A stretch of DNA of 64,000 nt from Tribonema minus. Lineage: Eukaryota; Sar; Xanthophyceae; Tribonematales; Tribonemataceae. Each line of letters begins with the position of its first letter. Positions within the stretch are counted from its first letter, which is position 1. Location: the NCBI GenBank assembly GCA_017506865.1, contig JAFCMP010000116.1, positions 1 to 64,000 on the forward strand, in the 5' to 3' direction. The notes beneath the pieces are model-generated. The model did no database searches. It was not told where the DNA came from and saw only the letters and a program-made list of their open reading frames with translations. The position numbers and the translations under genes are program-made. Shown here in pieces: positions 34,001-43,886 of the stretch.

Positions 34001-35387
34001 CGCTGGGGGCGGGGGTCGCGACGCCCCCCGCCGTCCCCCCCCGCTCCGCCACCCTCAGTGTCCCCGTGAAGAAGTGAATGCGGGGGTTGGGCCTCTCGTA
34101 CTCTATGGACATGGCCAGCGAGTGCAGCGCCCCGGGGGACGACCAGGCGGGGCCGGCGGGGGGGGACGCGCGCGTGGGCGCTGCGGAGCGTATCTTGAGG
34201 TTGGTCTCGCCGTCGATGTTTGAAGTTTCGACGTACGCGGCGCCGTTCGGCTCGGAAGAGGCGAGCAGGACCATATCTGCGGGGATTTCGTCGCCGTTGT
34301 GGACCTGCGCGCACGCACGATTTGATTGGCAGAGAGGTAGGTAGGTATTGTGCCTCTCTATCTCATGTTGCATTGCATATGTACTCACGCTCAATGCGTC
34401 GGGCGGTGTGTGCATGCGACAGTGAGCTGCCCACAGCAGCATCAAACAGTTTGCGGCCTGGGCTGTGTCTGGCGCTGAGCTTCATGTGAAGAACAAATCG
34501 TGTATGCAGAGCGTCTCCAATGCTGTGGCACGACCAGCAGCTGCTGCAGCTGACTCAACACACCGGGTCGCAAAGCATATGGTGCCATCAGGACTGCACG
34601 ACAGCATGTGTTGCACGATAGCATGTCTCGCAGGCACAGGTGCAAATCATGCTCTCATTGACGAATTACTTCCAGTGATGTGATGATTTTAAGCACCGCC
34701 GGACTCATGCAGCAAGGCGCCATGTAGGTGATTCGCATGTGAAGCGGTAAGCAAACGAGCCAGACAGCCCTGCAGAAGTTGCGGAAGCTTCCAGAAGGCC
34801 ATGCGCGGCTGCGCTGCTAAAGCTTCATTATGGTTGCAAGATGATTTGTGAGTGTTGAAAGACGTTTTCGCTGCGTTTTCAGCAGTGAAACTCTGTTTTC
34901 AAATCACCTGCACAATGTTGCCCACCCGGACCTTCCTCCACGCCACCCTGTCAAATGCGCCCGGGTTGAGCGTGCTCAGCACCTCCGCCATGCGCCTGTT
35001 GTTCACCAGGTGATCGCTGCGATGCCGCTTCAGATCCTCTATCCCCTCCTTGCCCATCGTAATCACCAGCACCATGACCAAAGGGATGAGAGTCGAAAAT
35101 GGCGTCAGCGGGGAGTTGAACAGGGAAGTATAGGTACCCAGCACCATCAGCACGCTGATCACCAGAAAATAGATATTCGCTGCTCTCCGGAACTGCTCGA
35201 AGAGCGATCGTGGAAGGAAGGTGATCAGATTGTACTTGGCTGTGTCTATGCTGTTGTCTGGGATCGCTCTCTGCTCCTTGCTGACACTGAACCCTCCACG
35301 CACGGCGTCGATGGTCCGGTACTGCAGAGGCCCATCGTGCGGCACATTGGAAGGCCGCCGGCGCAGGTGGGGCCGTAGGCTTGGCAT
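19074..35387 (-). CDS. P4-type ATPase (phospholipid flippase), 12 exons
   Basis: Exons: 35387-34908, 34304-33886, 33282-32895, 32195-32118, 31126-30893, 29921-29715, 27296-26981, 26271-26080, 25055-24687, 23489-23319, 21759-21034 and 19607-19074, about 1370 residues. Family landmarks occur in order. They are [23 protein letters not shown] near the first membrane span, DGETNLK of the actuator domain, DKTGTLTQN with the phosphorylated Asp, [11 protein letters not shown] and YTKGAD of the nucleotide domain, LTGDK, and [13 protein letters not shown]. The C-terminal membrane domain is GHWDYRRL followed by [20 protein letters not shown]. Flippases move phosphatidylserine and phosphatidylethanolamine to the cytosolic leaflet, usually with a CDC50 partner not seen here. 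Exon 6 has one extra A (TTT at 29880-29882), giving a frameshift between LALC-LAL and HTVV; an assembly error is likely, because the rest is intact. Intron 10 has a GC donor. At least eight junctions carry repeated exon ends. Confidence 0.95.
19595..19905. repeat. Three copies of P4-ATPase exon 12 head in intron 11
   Basis: The sequence CACCACACCACGGCGGCGAC, spanning the exon 12 start, recurs at about 19736-19757 and 19874-19893. The upstream ACTTGAAGTATGCCGA word repeats with the two intronic copies. Confidence 0.9.
20780..20996. repeat. Diverged two-copy repeat just inside intron 11
   Basis: GGCACCATGACGTGAGCGTA at about 20791 and GGCACCATGAGGCGAGCGTA at about 20895 start two units of roughly 105 bases. 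Each contains GAGCAGCCT, TTGCCTAG and ATCGAGTTA(A/C)GCGT in the same order. Confidence 0.85.
21650..22290. repeat. Three copies of P4-ATPase exon 11 head in intron 10
   Basis: The exon start ([19 protein letters not shown]) is encoded at 21759-21700. A near copy lies at 21928-21838 and a more decayed one at 22283-22195. The middle copy has a better acceptor (TTGCAG) than the contiguous exon (GCTAG), but its frame stops soon after FCFL. The contiguous copy must be used to reach the membrane domain. Confidence 0.92.
23040..23350. repeat. Copy of P4-ATPase exon 10 tail with its GC donor
   Basis: The exon 10 end and donor (GCGCTTGCCTGTGCCTCCTG on plus at 23311-23330) is duplicated at about 23124-23145 as GCGCTTGCCTGGGCTTCCTG. 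The repeated unit is about 185 bases and includes AGCCCTACTCT. Both copies have a GC, not GT, donor. Confidence 0.9.
23400..24030. repeat. Four copies of P4-ATPase exon 10 head in intron 9
   Basis: The exon start codes for [19 protein letters not shown] on the minus strand (23489-23430). Copies at about 23735-23640, 23890-23820 and 24015-23950 keep GGCACATGCACNCCACGCGC to decreasing degrees. The GAGCCGTGGTGACGC and TTAGGGTT words recur between them. Confidence 0.92.
24495..24710. repeat. Two-copy ~110-bp repeat next to P4-ATPase exon 9 donor
   Basis: TGCGACACGAACGCAACGCG (about 24500) and TGCGACACGAGCGCCAGCTG (about 24609) start two units that each end in ACGCACACCACTCA and CGCGCACACGCACCT, the last being the donor side of exon 9. 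Confidence 0.85.
25760..26155. repeat. Four copies of P4-ATPase exon 8 tail in intron 8
   Basis: The exon 8 end (codes [19 protein letters not shown]) with its donor lies at 26150-26074. Copies at about 26050-25975, 25945-25868 and 25840-25765 retain TTGATGAGCGTCATGTG or close variants and CAGGCGGCAGCT. TCCAACTTCAAGTGT follows each copy. Confidence 0.95.
26570..27015. repeat. Three copies of P4-ATPase exon 7 tail in intron 7
   Basis: CCTGCGCCGCGGCCTCCGCC spanning the exon end at 26980 recurs at about 26860 and, diverged, at about 26589. CATACATACATAC flanks the first two, and CCGCACACTAGGT the two intronic copies. Confidence 0.9.
27230..29240. repeat. P4-ATPase exon 7 head repeated about six times over 2 kb of intron 6
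   Basis: The exon start codes [19 protein letters not shown] (27296-27240). Copies occur at about 27500-27440, 27628-27570, 27750-27700, 27940-27875, 29090-29040 and 29235-29160. Several keep an open frame ([38 protein letters not shown]). The phrase GACATGAGTGCAAGTGCGAG recurs between copies. The farthest copies are the most decayed. Confidence 0.95.
28802..28959. repeat. Near-perfect 79-bp tandem duplication in P4-ATPase intron 6
   Basis: Two adjoining units, 28802-28880 and 28881-28959, differ at most at the last bases. Each starts GAATGTTGCATTGAGTGCAC and contains CGCGCCCCTTGCGAAGCGAA. This is a very recent local duplication. Confidence 0.95.
30238..30470 (-). pseudogene. Decayed full-length-type copy of P4-ATPase exon 6 in intron 5
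   Basis: On the minus strand, 30460-30380 reads [20 protein letters not shown], matching exon 6 ([20 protein letters not shown]) but with its own substitutions. Plus-strand 30250-30300 resembles the exon 6 start region (GTGTGGTTCAGCACAGGAAG). The parts are out of order and broken, so this is a relic and not a usable exon. Its family-like residues suggest an old copy. Confidence 0.7.
31219..31252. repeat. Interstitial CCCTAA telomere-like tract in P4-ATPase intron 4
   Basis: Five CCCTAA-type units with one CTCTAA variant, on the plus strand, about 90 bases from exon 5. Confidence 0.92.
31518..31550. repeat. Interstitial TTAGGG telomere-like tract, opposite orientation
   Basis: Four uninterrupted TTAGGG units followed by TTAAGG. 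It faces the CCCTAA tract at 31219 across about 265 bases. Confidence 0.93.
31980..32160. repeat. Copy of P4-ATPase exon 4 tail in intron 4
   Basis: GCTTACCTGGCCCAGGTCGG (32112-32131, exon end plus donor) is matched by GCTTACCTGGCCCAGATCAG at about 31993-32012, followed by CGTTCATG and TGCTGGT in both. Confidence 0.93.
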
Positions 35388-36753
35388 CGTAGAGGCTGGC
35401 GATGTTCAAGCCGAGATATGCCAGGTGGCAACTGGTTGACCTGAGTGCAACACAGGAGCAGCACTGCCACCCTTACAACCCCTCAAGCCGTTTCTCGAAT
35501 GTCAGCATCGCTGCCGATGCTGCTGCACTGCGGCGGATCCGGAACGTGCCTACAGGAGAGCTAGAGCTTTTTTACTTACAGTTCCAAGCTGTACTTCAAG
35601 TCCAGATCTTCAACTGTGAAGTTCCAGTCAATTGTGAGGTTTGGTCAGTCAACAATTATGAACTGTTGTCGAATAGGCTCCTTCCCGCACCAAGCATTTG
35701 AGAGCGTCTGCGGAGTGCACTAAAGCTTGATGACACACCTTGAGCAGGTATCCTGGGCATGTGCCATGGTACTGTACTGAGAAGCACTGTTCTACAGCTG
35801 TGTCTAGTCAGGCCATATGCAGCACTTCTCGCATGCTGACACCCACACTATTCCGTTCGTCTGCCCTTCAGCTGACAAAACGAGTACAAGTTCATAGATG
35901 AAACGGAAATTTAACCCTCGTCTGCAGCGGTCGTGCAGCAGGCGCCGACAGCCGGCAGGTGCTAGCATAGTCATGTAGTTTGCAGGCATGAGCAAGTTAC
36001 ATGTCCATACATCAAAGGCCCCGCAGGATATTCGAGCGGATTCAGCATTCAGCGCCCATTGAAAGCAGTTGCACCAGCTAGAGAGCAATCTGAAAAACTA
36101 TCTGATGGAGGGGCATTGCATGACCTGTGTGCCGTGCAAGGTGCAGACATACAGCTACAATGTGCAAAACGCCAGCGCTTAGGGCCTAGCTCACTAAAGC
36201 AGATCACTGTGGCGCCGTCAACCACTTGCCACACACTCCGTAACAACAACATGAAGCACACATTTGTGAGTGTTGGTGTGCTGCCTACAGGCTGCAAGAG
36301 GCGTGCGCGCGCATGCAGATGGCGACGCCCTGCTGTCAATACTTACTTCTTCGAAGTATACATGTATGTGTAATGCCAATCACACAAAGTCGCAAGGTTG
36401 ACTAGCACTCGCCAATCGCCGCTGCCGCTGTATTACACTGTCACTTTGCAGGCCGCCATTTGCCAGCCCTCACTTCGCCACTGACACCATGGTGATCTTG
36501 TGAATCGTAATGGCGCGCTTGAAGGGCACGCAATTTGAACCCCAGCGCCCCACCTCCCTCGCACCTGGCAGCCGCTGACATGTACCACCCACCGCAGCAC
36601 CTCCAACTACACCCGCCTGCGCCTAACCAGGCCCATCATGTTAAGTTACTTTGTTTTAACCGAATGCGTCTCTTCCCTTCCACAGTGTGGGCAAATTGAA
36701 GCCCCCGAGTACCTACATGATGTCACCGCTCGTGCACGCACTGACAGCCCAGT
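35388..36753. other. Region upstream of P4-ATPase, no supported gene
   Basis: This contains the P4-ATPase promoter and the ankyrin-gene 3' flank, both on the minus strand. A CTTCAAGTCC word and a GTGAAGTTCCAG word occur near 35600. No frame has a recognisable product. Confidence 0.45.
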
Positions 36754-37368
36754 TCACGGACAGCCATGCGCCTGAAGCCACTGCACGATTACCTCTTTCC
36801 CCACCTCCGCCGCCAAACGGCACGTGCGTGGGTGCCAGGCGCAGCCCACGTCCCGCAGCCACTGGAGCATGGCAAGGTCGCCCCCGAGCACTGCCGCCAG
36901 AGAAATGTTGGTGCCGAAGGGGCAGCCGCGCGCGTGCGCCCACTGTAGCAACTCCAGGTGCCCCCCCGCCGCGGCGCGGTTGCACGTCTCCTCGTCCCAC
37001 TCGCACCCCGTGCCATGCGCCCACTCCAGCACGGCCAGGTGCCCCGCGCCCGCCGCCGCCGCGCATGTGTCCCGGGCCACGCGGCACCCAGTGGCGTGCG
37101 CCCAGCGCAGCATCTCCAGGTGCCCGTGGCGCGCGGCCGCCTTAGTCGTGCCCCCGTCCCATCGGAACCCCTCGGCGTGCGCCCACCGCAGCGTCCCCGC
37201 GTTCGGCCGCGACCCAGCACAGCGGAAGGGCGCGGCAGGCGTCACGGTTGCAGTGGGGTCTGCCCCCAGCGGTGCGTGCGAGCGGCATACAGCGCACGCC
37301 AGCCAGTGCACACAGATGAAAACTGGAGGTAGTGCCTGCAAGGCAGAAACTCGAAGATTCCCGCCCAC
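36754..37368 (-). CDS. Ankyrin-repeat protein of the heterokont/giant-virus type
   Basis: A single open frame of 204 residues has at least four degenerate ankyrin units from about residue 65: GHLEMLRWAHATGC, GHLAVLEWAHGTGC, GHLELLQWAHARGC and GDLAMLQWLRDVGC, each with a following TC.-AA helix. It ends VIVQWLQAHGCP. This LxWAxxxGC subtype forms large families in heterokont algae, oomycetes and giant viruses and mediates protein binding; partners are unknown. The first 60 residues lack repeats and may be leader or misassigned intron. The plus-strand frames opposite it are antisense shadows. The short length compared with relatives suggests a fragment or an unspliced 5' part. GC content matches neighbouring genes, so recent viral transfer is not indicated. 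Confidence 0.82.
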   Translation of the reverse strand: MGGNLRVSALQALPPVFICVHWLACAVCRSHAPLGADPTATVTPAAPFRCAGSRPNAGTLRWAHAEGFRWDGGTTKAAARHGHLEMLRWAHATGCRVARDTCAAAAGAGHLAVLEWAHGTGCEWDEETCNRAAAGGHLELLQWAHARGCPFGTNISLAAVLGGDLAMLQWLRDVGCAWHPRTCRLAAEVGKEVIVQWLQAHGCP

Positions 37369-39207
37369 ATGTCTGAGGGCATGAGCAAAGGGGAGTGAGT
37401 GCTCAAAGGTCAGTCACGTTGTCGATGCCCGAAGGAGGCAAGCAGGCCACTGCTGCAAGCCAGCGGTGTCATGCGCTCATCGCAGATACGTGAATATCCG
37501 GGCAAGACTTGTAGATGTGCACGACGCCCTTGACACAGTGGAGGGCAGATGATGTAGAGCAGCACCGATAGATCGTTTTCGAAGTGCACCCCGGGAACGT
37601 GTCACCATGGACCGAGTACAGATCAATGCGGAGTTGGAAAACCAGATATAGGTCATGATAGACACCTACATACCACAATGAGGTGCGTACATCAGATATA
37701 GGTCATGATATATCGACACCTACCACATTAGGTGCGTACATCCTTTCATGTCGCACGCACCTACATGCAGTGTTTACAATGGACGACACACAACTTACCA
37801 CGTTGCGTTTAATTGGCTTCAGCTTTAACGTCCCAGGAAGCAATAAATTCCCGAGCACGAGCTTTCTTCATTGCTGCCGCCATCCTGCCCAGTGATTTTA
37901 AAAAGTATATATTTTGTTTCGAAAGTCAACGGTGGCGCGTCAACCTCCACAAACGTGTGCAGTTAAAACCGGCGACACTCCCCTTGCCCCTCATTGACCC
38001 CCTTGGGAGGTACAAAGGGGAGTCGCAGGGACAAGCGGACACATCACGACACCTTGCCGATCTGGTCCGGTCCGATCACAGGTGACTTGCAGGCGATTTT
38101 CCGACATGGGAGGCAGGGGCACCAAACATGACTGGCCAGGTATGTCGCGGTGGCCGCCGCAACGGCGGGCCTGCGTGTATTCCGCATGTGACAGCTGCCG
38201 AGGGGCAGCAACACAGGCCCGACAGGGGGGTGTGAACCCGCGCGCACAGGGGAGTACAAAACCAGACAAACTGCGCACATACTGCGCAGCAGAGGTTACA
38301 TCACGCACGTGAAGCCCCTTGGCAGACACCTGTCCCCTCCGGAGGCGCCGCGGGGTAAGAGAAAAGTCACTGACACCACCCACTAACAGCACAAGTGTAG
38401 CGCGTACACAAAAGGTGTTCGCGCGCGCAGACGCGCAGCACGCATTACTCAGCCCCTCCCCCTGCCCCTAAACCCCACCCCCCCCTCATTAAACTCGCCA
38501 CTGGCTGCTAGATGCCAACGCTCAGCATTCGAGCGCCACTAGATGGCATGCGGCCGCCGCAACCGCCGCTGCCAAGACAGCGGCATGGCTTGGCAGTCTT
38601 GGCATAGACTGATGCGCGGCGGGCCATTAGCAAGCCACTGCAAGCCAGTTGCGCGCGGGCACTGCTGCTGCTGCGGCGGCAGCGGCGGTGCTGACCCGGA
38701 TGACTATGCTGCTGCAAACACCGCTTGTTGCGGTGCTCGAGATCAGCAGCGCTGTAGCTGCTGCCATCGCTGCATGTGATTGCGCGATTTGTGGCCGCCG
38801 CCTCCGCCACCGCCACCGTGCTCGCCTCAAGGCAGCGCGCCATGCGCTGCCTGCCACCAAATGTGGCAGCACTCACTTCACTGCATCGGCTTCAGCGCGC
38901 ACGAGCTGTACCAGCAGTGCCGTCGCCATCTAGGCGCAACAGCCAGCCGTGGCGGCCTGCACCGCTGCCGCCGCCGCTGCCGCTGCCGCCGCCGCTGCCG
39001 TCGCTGCGGCTGTCGCTGCCGCTGCTGCAGTCGCCGCCGGTGCCGCCGCCGCCACTGCCGCCGCTGCCGCCGCCGCCACTGCCGCCGCCGCCTTTGCCGC
39101 CGCCATCGCCGCCGCTGCCGCTGCCGCCGCCGCCGCCGCTGCTGCCGCTTGGCTGCGCTCGCCGACACCGCAGCTGAAGCGGCGAATGCGCCGCCCAAGC
39201 CCTAACC
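37369..39207. other. Intergenic region with short tandem repeats and triplet tract
   Basis: A diverged tandem repeat of about 50 bases lies at 37643-37745 (CAGATATAGGTCATGATA twice). A CCG/CTG triplet tract of about 180 bases fills 38965-39150. The Ala- and Arg-rich frames there follow from the tract. A short CCCTAACCCTA lies at about 39200. No gene is supported. Confidence 0.5.
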
Positions 39208-42200
39208 CTACGCGCTGCTCGCCTCCTGCTCCTTGGCCTTGCCGTTGCCGTCAAACAGCGGCAGCAGGCGGTCGAGGTCGCCGCCGGCGCCGGCGGCGCG
39301 CTTGCGGCAGCAGCAGCACAGCAGGCGCACGAGCGGCCGCGGCAGCGCGGGGCCGCGCGCCTGCCCGTACAGGTACGTCGCGTACAGCACCGTCACGGCG
39401 CCCGCGAGGAACTGCGCGTTGATGCTGAAGTTGAAGAGGAAGTACGAGACGACGCACGTCATGAGTATGGAGATGGACGTCGCGAACCCCTTGACGACGT
39501 TGTCCGCGTATTTGACCACCTGCCGCGCGCGGAGAAGGGGCGGGGACGGGGGGGGGGAGGTTAGAGGCGAACGTTGTCTAGCTCCTGAGCACATGGCAGC
39601 AGTGCGGCGCGCTTGCTGCTGCGCTGTAAGGGGGCTGCAAAGATGGGCACACACAGTTACGGTGACGATCAGCACCAGCATACTGTAGAAGCCTATGTTG
39701 AAAAGCACTTCTACTGGGCACTGATGCACGATTACAGCTGGGCTTGCAGATGTGTCAAATCATACAGATGCCGCTGCCATTGGCTCATTGTTGTCAGGCT
39801 GCTGTAGTCAGACACACCGACATGTGATGATATCAGAGGCCAAAACTGCAAGAAACTCCCGGTTAGATCTGTTGCACCCCTGGAACCACGTCGCATTCCT
39901 TCAAGTTGTCTAATTTCAGATGCCAACTGCACTACAGTTTTGGGCTGTGTCCTGGGCGCACACAGACTTGGGTGAGTATGCAGTCATTGGCAGATGGTCA
40001 ACGTGCATATGCTTGTGCCATGATATGACCTGCATATGCATATAAGTGTATGCATATTCACGTTTTCTTCCATCTATGACGGTTGCTTGTTTGAGTGCTC
40101 AGCTACCTACCAGCAGCAGTAGCACTGCATAATCAACAAATAATCAAATCTTTGCGCGAAGGTCGGCGTGGCAGCCACCATACATAGTACGCCCTGCCTT
40201 GGGGCGAATGCCACATCAAATGCCTCTGCGAAACACTACATTCTTCTACAGTATGGCATAGAACATTACGGCTGACGTCGCGGTCAAATGAGCACATTGT
40301 TAATGAACGATGCAAAAGTGTCAACATCGCGCCACTGGTACCGTGCATAGCTCCAGCTACACCCCTCAGCCCCCCCCCCCGCCCCCTCCCCGGTCATGCT
40401 TCAAGCTCCAAGCTTGATCCACTGCAGCATTCTGCAATGGGGCTGTGACTCTGACTATGTCCTCTGATTTGCTTTTTCGTTGCTCAAGTGCTCTGCTTTG
40501 CTTTGTTTTCAGAGCTTCTAAGTACATGTATTTTGATTCATTCTTGTAAATACACTTCACAGAATGTGCTGACGGTGGCGTCCAAGTCCACATTGCAGCC
40601 AGTCACTTAACTCCATTGTGTACTCATAACGTCCCCAAGATCATGGCAGCGCGCACTTCGTTTAGGAAGATGCCAAAATACTGAGAAGCACAGGCCTACA
40701 TATGGTGTTGGACATGCGATTATTTGTTTGCGGCAAGCTCTAGCCACATACAAGCCTGCTAGCTGCTATGCAACTCATGGCAGCTGCCACATGTCATTGG
40801 GTGCAGATTACTTCGTGCTACCCTTGAAGTTGATGCTGCACTTTGCAGAGCGTCTCACACAACGTTAGTAAGCTGTTCTGCCTGAGCGGTCTTCCACGGG
40901 CATTCACAGTCAATATTGAAGTTCAAGTTCAAGTTTGAGAAAGCACAGTGCTCAGCTCAGCACAGTCTGTAACCGCCACTTGCAGCCGTGCTAAAGCCGC
41001 ATTGATCGTCCACAACAGTGCGAGTTGTGAAGCCAAGTACTGCGCAATGTTGCCATGAGCGGTACTACTACTAGTAGTAGTAAAACTCACAGTACAGATA
41101 GCTCAGAGGCTTCACACCGACAGAGCCTGCGAAGCGTGCAAAGCTAAGACGCGGCATGGTGCTTGGCAGTGGGCTTTCATTGTACCCCAGGCCGCAATGT
41201 TGTAGACTGGAGCAATGTCTGCGAATTGACATGGGCCTGTTTGTTCATTCAACAGCGTACTGCTCCCACGGTCATCCACAGCGCTGCACAGCCGTGTGCA
41301 GTGACTGCTAAAGCCTGCACAGCACTAGACAAAGTACTTTGTGTGCTACTGTTGGAGGTGCTCGGCCCTGTCACATATATAATATTGACGGTCTGGCCAT
41401 CTGCCATTGCACCAGGTCTTTGCTGCCGCAGCATGCACAATAGCACTCTGGCAACAAACAGGTCAAGAGCACAACGTAGGCACGAGCAAGCCTGATCCTC
41501 CGAAGTACGTCACTCAAGATTTCACTCACCACGGCCACGATGAGCCCTCCCAGGCTGTTGAGCAGCACCGCCACCCACACCGCCCACGGGTCAAGCGCAC
41601 AGCATAGGCACAAGCAAGCGTTATATCTTTTTAAAAGTACGTCACTCGAGATGTCACTCACCACGGCCACGATGAGCCCCCCCAGGCTGTTGAGCAGCAC
41701 CGCCACCCACACCGCCCACGTGTACCCGTACAGGAACCCCCGCTCCATCACCGACGCCCCCTCCGGCCCCATGTACACCCCCCCCAGGCCGATGAACATG
41801 CCGTACCCCGCCAGCTGGATGTTCCTCACCCAGATGGAGACCTTGCTCGTCTTGAGCACCTTCTCAAAGTAGACCCCCGCAAAGCCGCTCGTCATGCACG
41901 CCGCTATCACCGCCACGAGGCCGACCAGACTGTTTTGGTGCGTCGTCACGACCGCCGCCGCCGCCGCGGGCCCCGCCGCCGCCGCCGCGCTGCCGCCGCC
42001 GCCGCCGCCGCTGCTGCCGCTGAGCTGCACCATGCCGACGCCCAGCGCGAGCAGGAAGAGGCTGACCCACTGGTGCACGCCGAGCGCCTTTTTGAGCATC
42101 GCGACGCTGAACATGGCGGTGGTGAGGATCTTGAGCTGGTAGAGGAGCTGGTACGTGGGGCCGTCGAGGTGCGAGACGGCGACGTAGGCGAGGTTGTTCT

Positions 42201-43384
42201 GCAGGCAGTACAGGCACGCCGGTATGGACATCTTGAGCATCTCCACCGGCTGCGTGAAGATGTCGCGGTGAAGCGTGCGCGCCATGGCCGCGACGCCGCC
42301 GTCCTCCTGCGGCGGCGGCAGCGCGCAGCGGCAGCAGCAGCGGCAGCAGCAGCAGTGATGGGCAGCGGTGAGCGACAGGTGATGGCACTGTAATCGACGG
42401 CTAGTGGCACGTATTCTGTTGTCGGTATGTGTAAGCGGTAGGCATGCATGCGAGCTCCGAGGGGAGGTGGCCAGTGGCCGTTGCGCCGCCGCCCGCGTGT
42501 ACAGGACAGGGCCGGGGGTAAAGGGTCGTGCCGGCGCAATGCTGCAGCTGCAGGAGCAGCATCCATGCGTACTGGCCTGTGCCAAGTGGCAACAAATGTT
42601 GGAATTGAAACCAAACGTATTCCGTTCTCAACCTAGACCTAACCCTGACCCTCACGCTAAACCCCATGCAAAGTGCGCGGCGCCCATGCAGAGCGCAATG
42701 TTGGCCGCAATGAGCCTACTGTATCTGCACGAGGTTGCCGTGCTGATGACACGAGAGCAACCAGGAATTACAAGATTGAGAGTTGTCGGTAGCATGACCT
42801 GGGCAGCAGATGCACTGGGCGCGGCTTGCAGAGGCAGGAAGCAGTTGAACAGTGGCACAAATATGCTACCGCATCAGGTGAGCAGAAGGTTTTTGAAATC
42901 TGTCGATGCTGTATTTGTTCATTAAGACCAGCCCAGGTGAGTTTGGACGGTGCATGTTTGATGAGAGACTGAGAGACTACCAGACCACCACGCGCTTTGC
43001 GTTCAGCAACCTATTGCGCGCGGAATGTTCCAAAGACTTGCGACAATTTGATGACAGTTGGTTGCTTGCAGTAAACTCAAGTGTACATGTGTGACCCGTC
43101 CCGATATTTCAGCTGGCTGAAAGCAGCGCAGCTGTTGCGTCTTAGCACCACTCACAGTAAGCACACAAGGGGCTTACCTTGGTCTGCAATAACAAGCTCA
43201 TCGCCACCTTGACCACCTCGGCACAGACCACAGCCGTAGTGGCAGCGTACATTGGGCCTTCCCGGGCCGCGCTCCTGCTGTATCGCATAAATAGAGCCAG
43301 GGCCGAATTTTGTATGACCAGCGTCACCATCGCCCCTTGCCGTATCAACTCGGAGTTCCCCGAGCTGCTTTTTGCTACCTCCAT
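39208..43384 (-). CDS. Nucleotide-sugar transporter (SLC35A/UDP-galactose transporter family), 3 exons
   Basis: Exons 43384-43178, 42306-41662 and 39519-39208 join in phase to 387 residues. The order of family motifs is complete. It runs LVIQNSALALFMRYSR in helix 1, VEMLKMSIPACLYCLQNNLAYVA, TYQLLYQLKILTTAMFS, GFAGVYFEKVLK, SIWVRNIQLA, then LGGLIVAVV joined to VKYADNVVKGFATSIS across intron 2, and a last helix ending LYATYLYG. These ten-helix Golgi or ER antiporters import a UDP- or CMP-sugar in exchange for the monophosphate; the exact sugar cannot be read from the sequence. A Gly/Ala-rich insert (about residues 170-185) sits in the loop before the middle helices. I chose the ATG at 43384 because family members start about 20 residues before helix 1; an upstream in-frame ATG exists at 43606. 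It is head-to-head with kinesin-9. Confidence 0.93.
41520..41750. repeat. Tandem copy of transporter exon 2 tail in intron 2
   Basis: CTCACCACGGCCACGATGAG (donor plus exon end, about 41658-41677) recurs at about 41527-41546, followed in both by CCCAGGCTGTTGAGCAGCAC. The unit is about 130 bases. The copy still reads AVWVAVLLNSLGGLIVAVV on the minus strand. Confidence 0.95.
42632..42664. repeat. Degenerate CCCTAA tract in transporter intron 1
   Basis: CCTAGACCTAACCCTGACCC continues into CTCACGCTAAACCCC. It resembles a mutated telomere repeat. Confidence 0.7.
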
Positions 43385-43886
43385 GGTCGCAGACCTGGCA
43401 AGCGCAGCCGTGGATCGCTGTGCCGAGGCGGCTGTTACTTCCAACCGCAAAAATGTGCTGGGGAATCCGCGTGAGATCCTTGTTTTTCGCCGTCGTAGGC
43501 GGTGTTGCTGAAGGCTGCAGTTTTGGCTTGAACGTGGATTGCTCGCGCTGCTGGTGCTGCTCCTGCTGGTGCTGCTGTGAAAGGCTGGGCAATTTGCGCA
43601 GACCAAGCGCGAGGGAGGAGGAGACGTCTGCCAGGCCAGGCCCCGCAGCAGCAGCTGCTGGAGAGGCGGTAAAACGGACCTGCCTCCGCTTCTTGTTCAA
43701 TGATACTTGTACTTGGCCAAGAAGGTCTGATTCTCGTTGTGATGACCGTCAGATGACGGGTGCAGATGAATAAAAAAAAAGAAAGAGAGGACCCCCAAAA
43801 GGCGTTCGGCAAAAAAGTGTAACTGCCGCTGCAATTCCTTGGGCAGGACCATCCTGTAGACCATCCTGTACCAAACAGCGGGCGCC
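43385..43886. promoter_or_regulatory. Divergent region between transporter and kinesin-9
   Basis: These 502 bases separate two head-to-head start codons. An open extension of the transporter frame reaches to 43606 but lacks membrane motifs. A run of nine A lies near 43771. Confidence 0.4.

Noticed and set aside
36687..37384. Plus-strand frames opposite the ankyrin gene
   Set aside because: Pro/Arg/Ala-rich antisense shadows of the ankyrin repeats.
38776..39422. Long Ala-, Arg- and Gly-rich open frames on both strands
   Set aside because: They follow from a CCG/CTG triplet tract and from the antisense of the transporter's last exon; no domain or splice logic.
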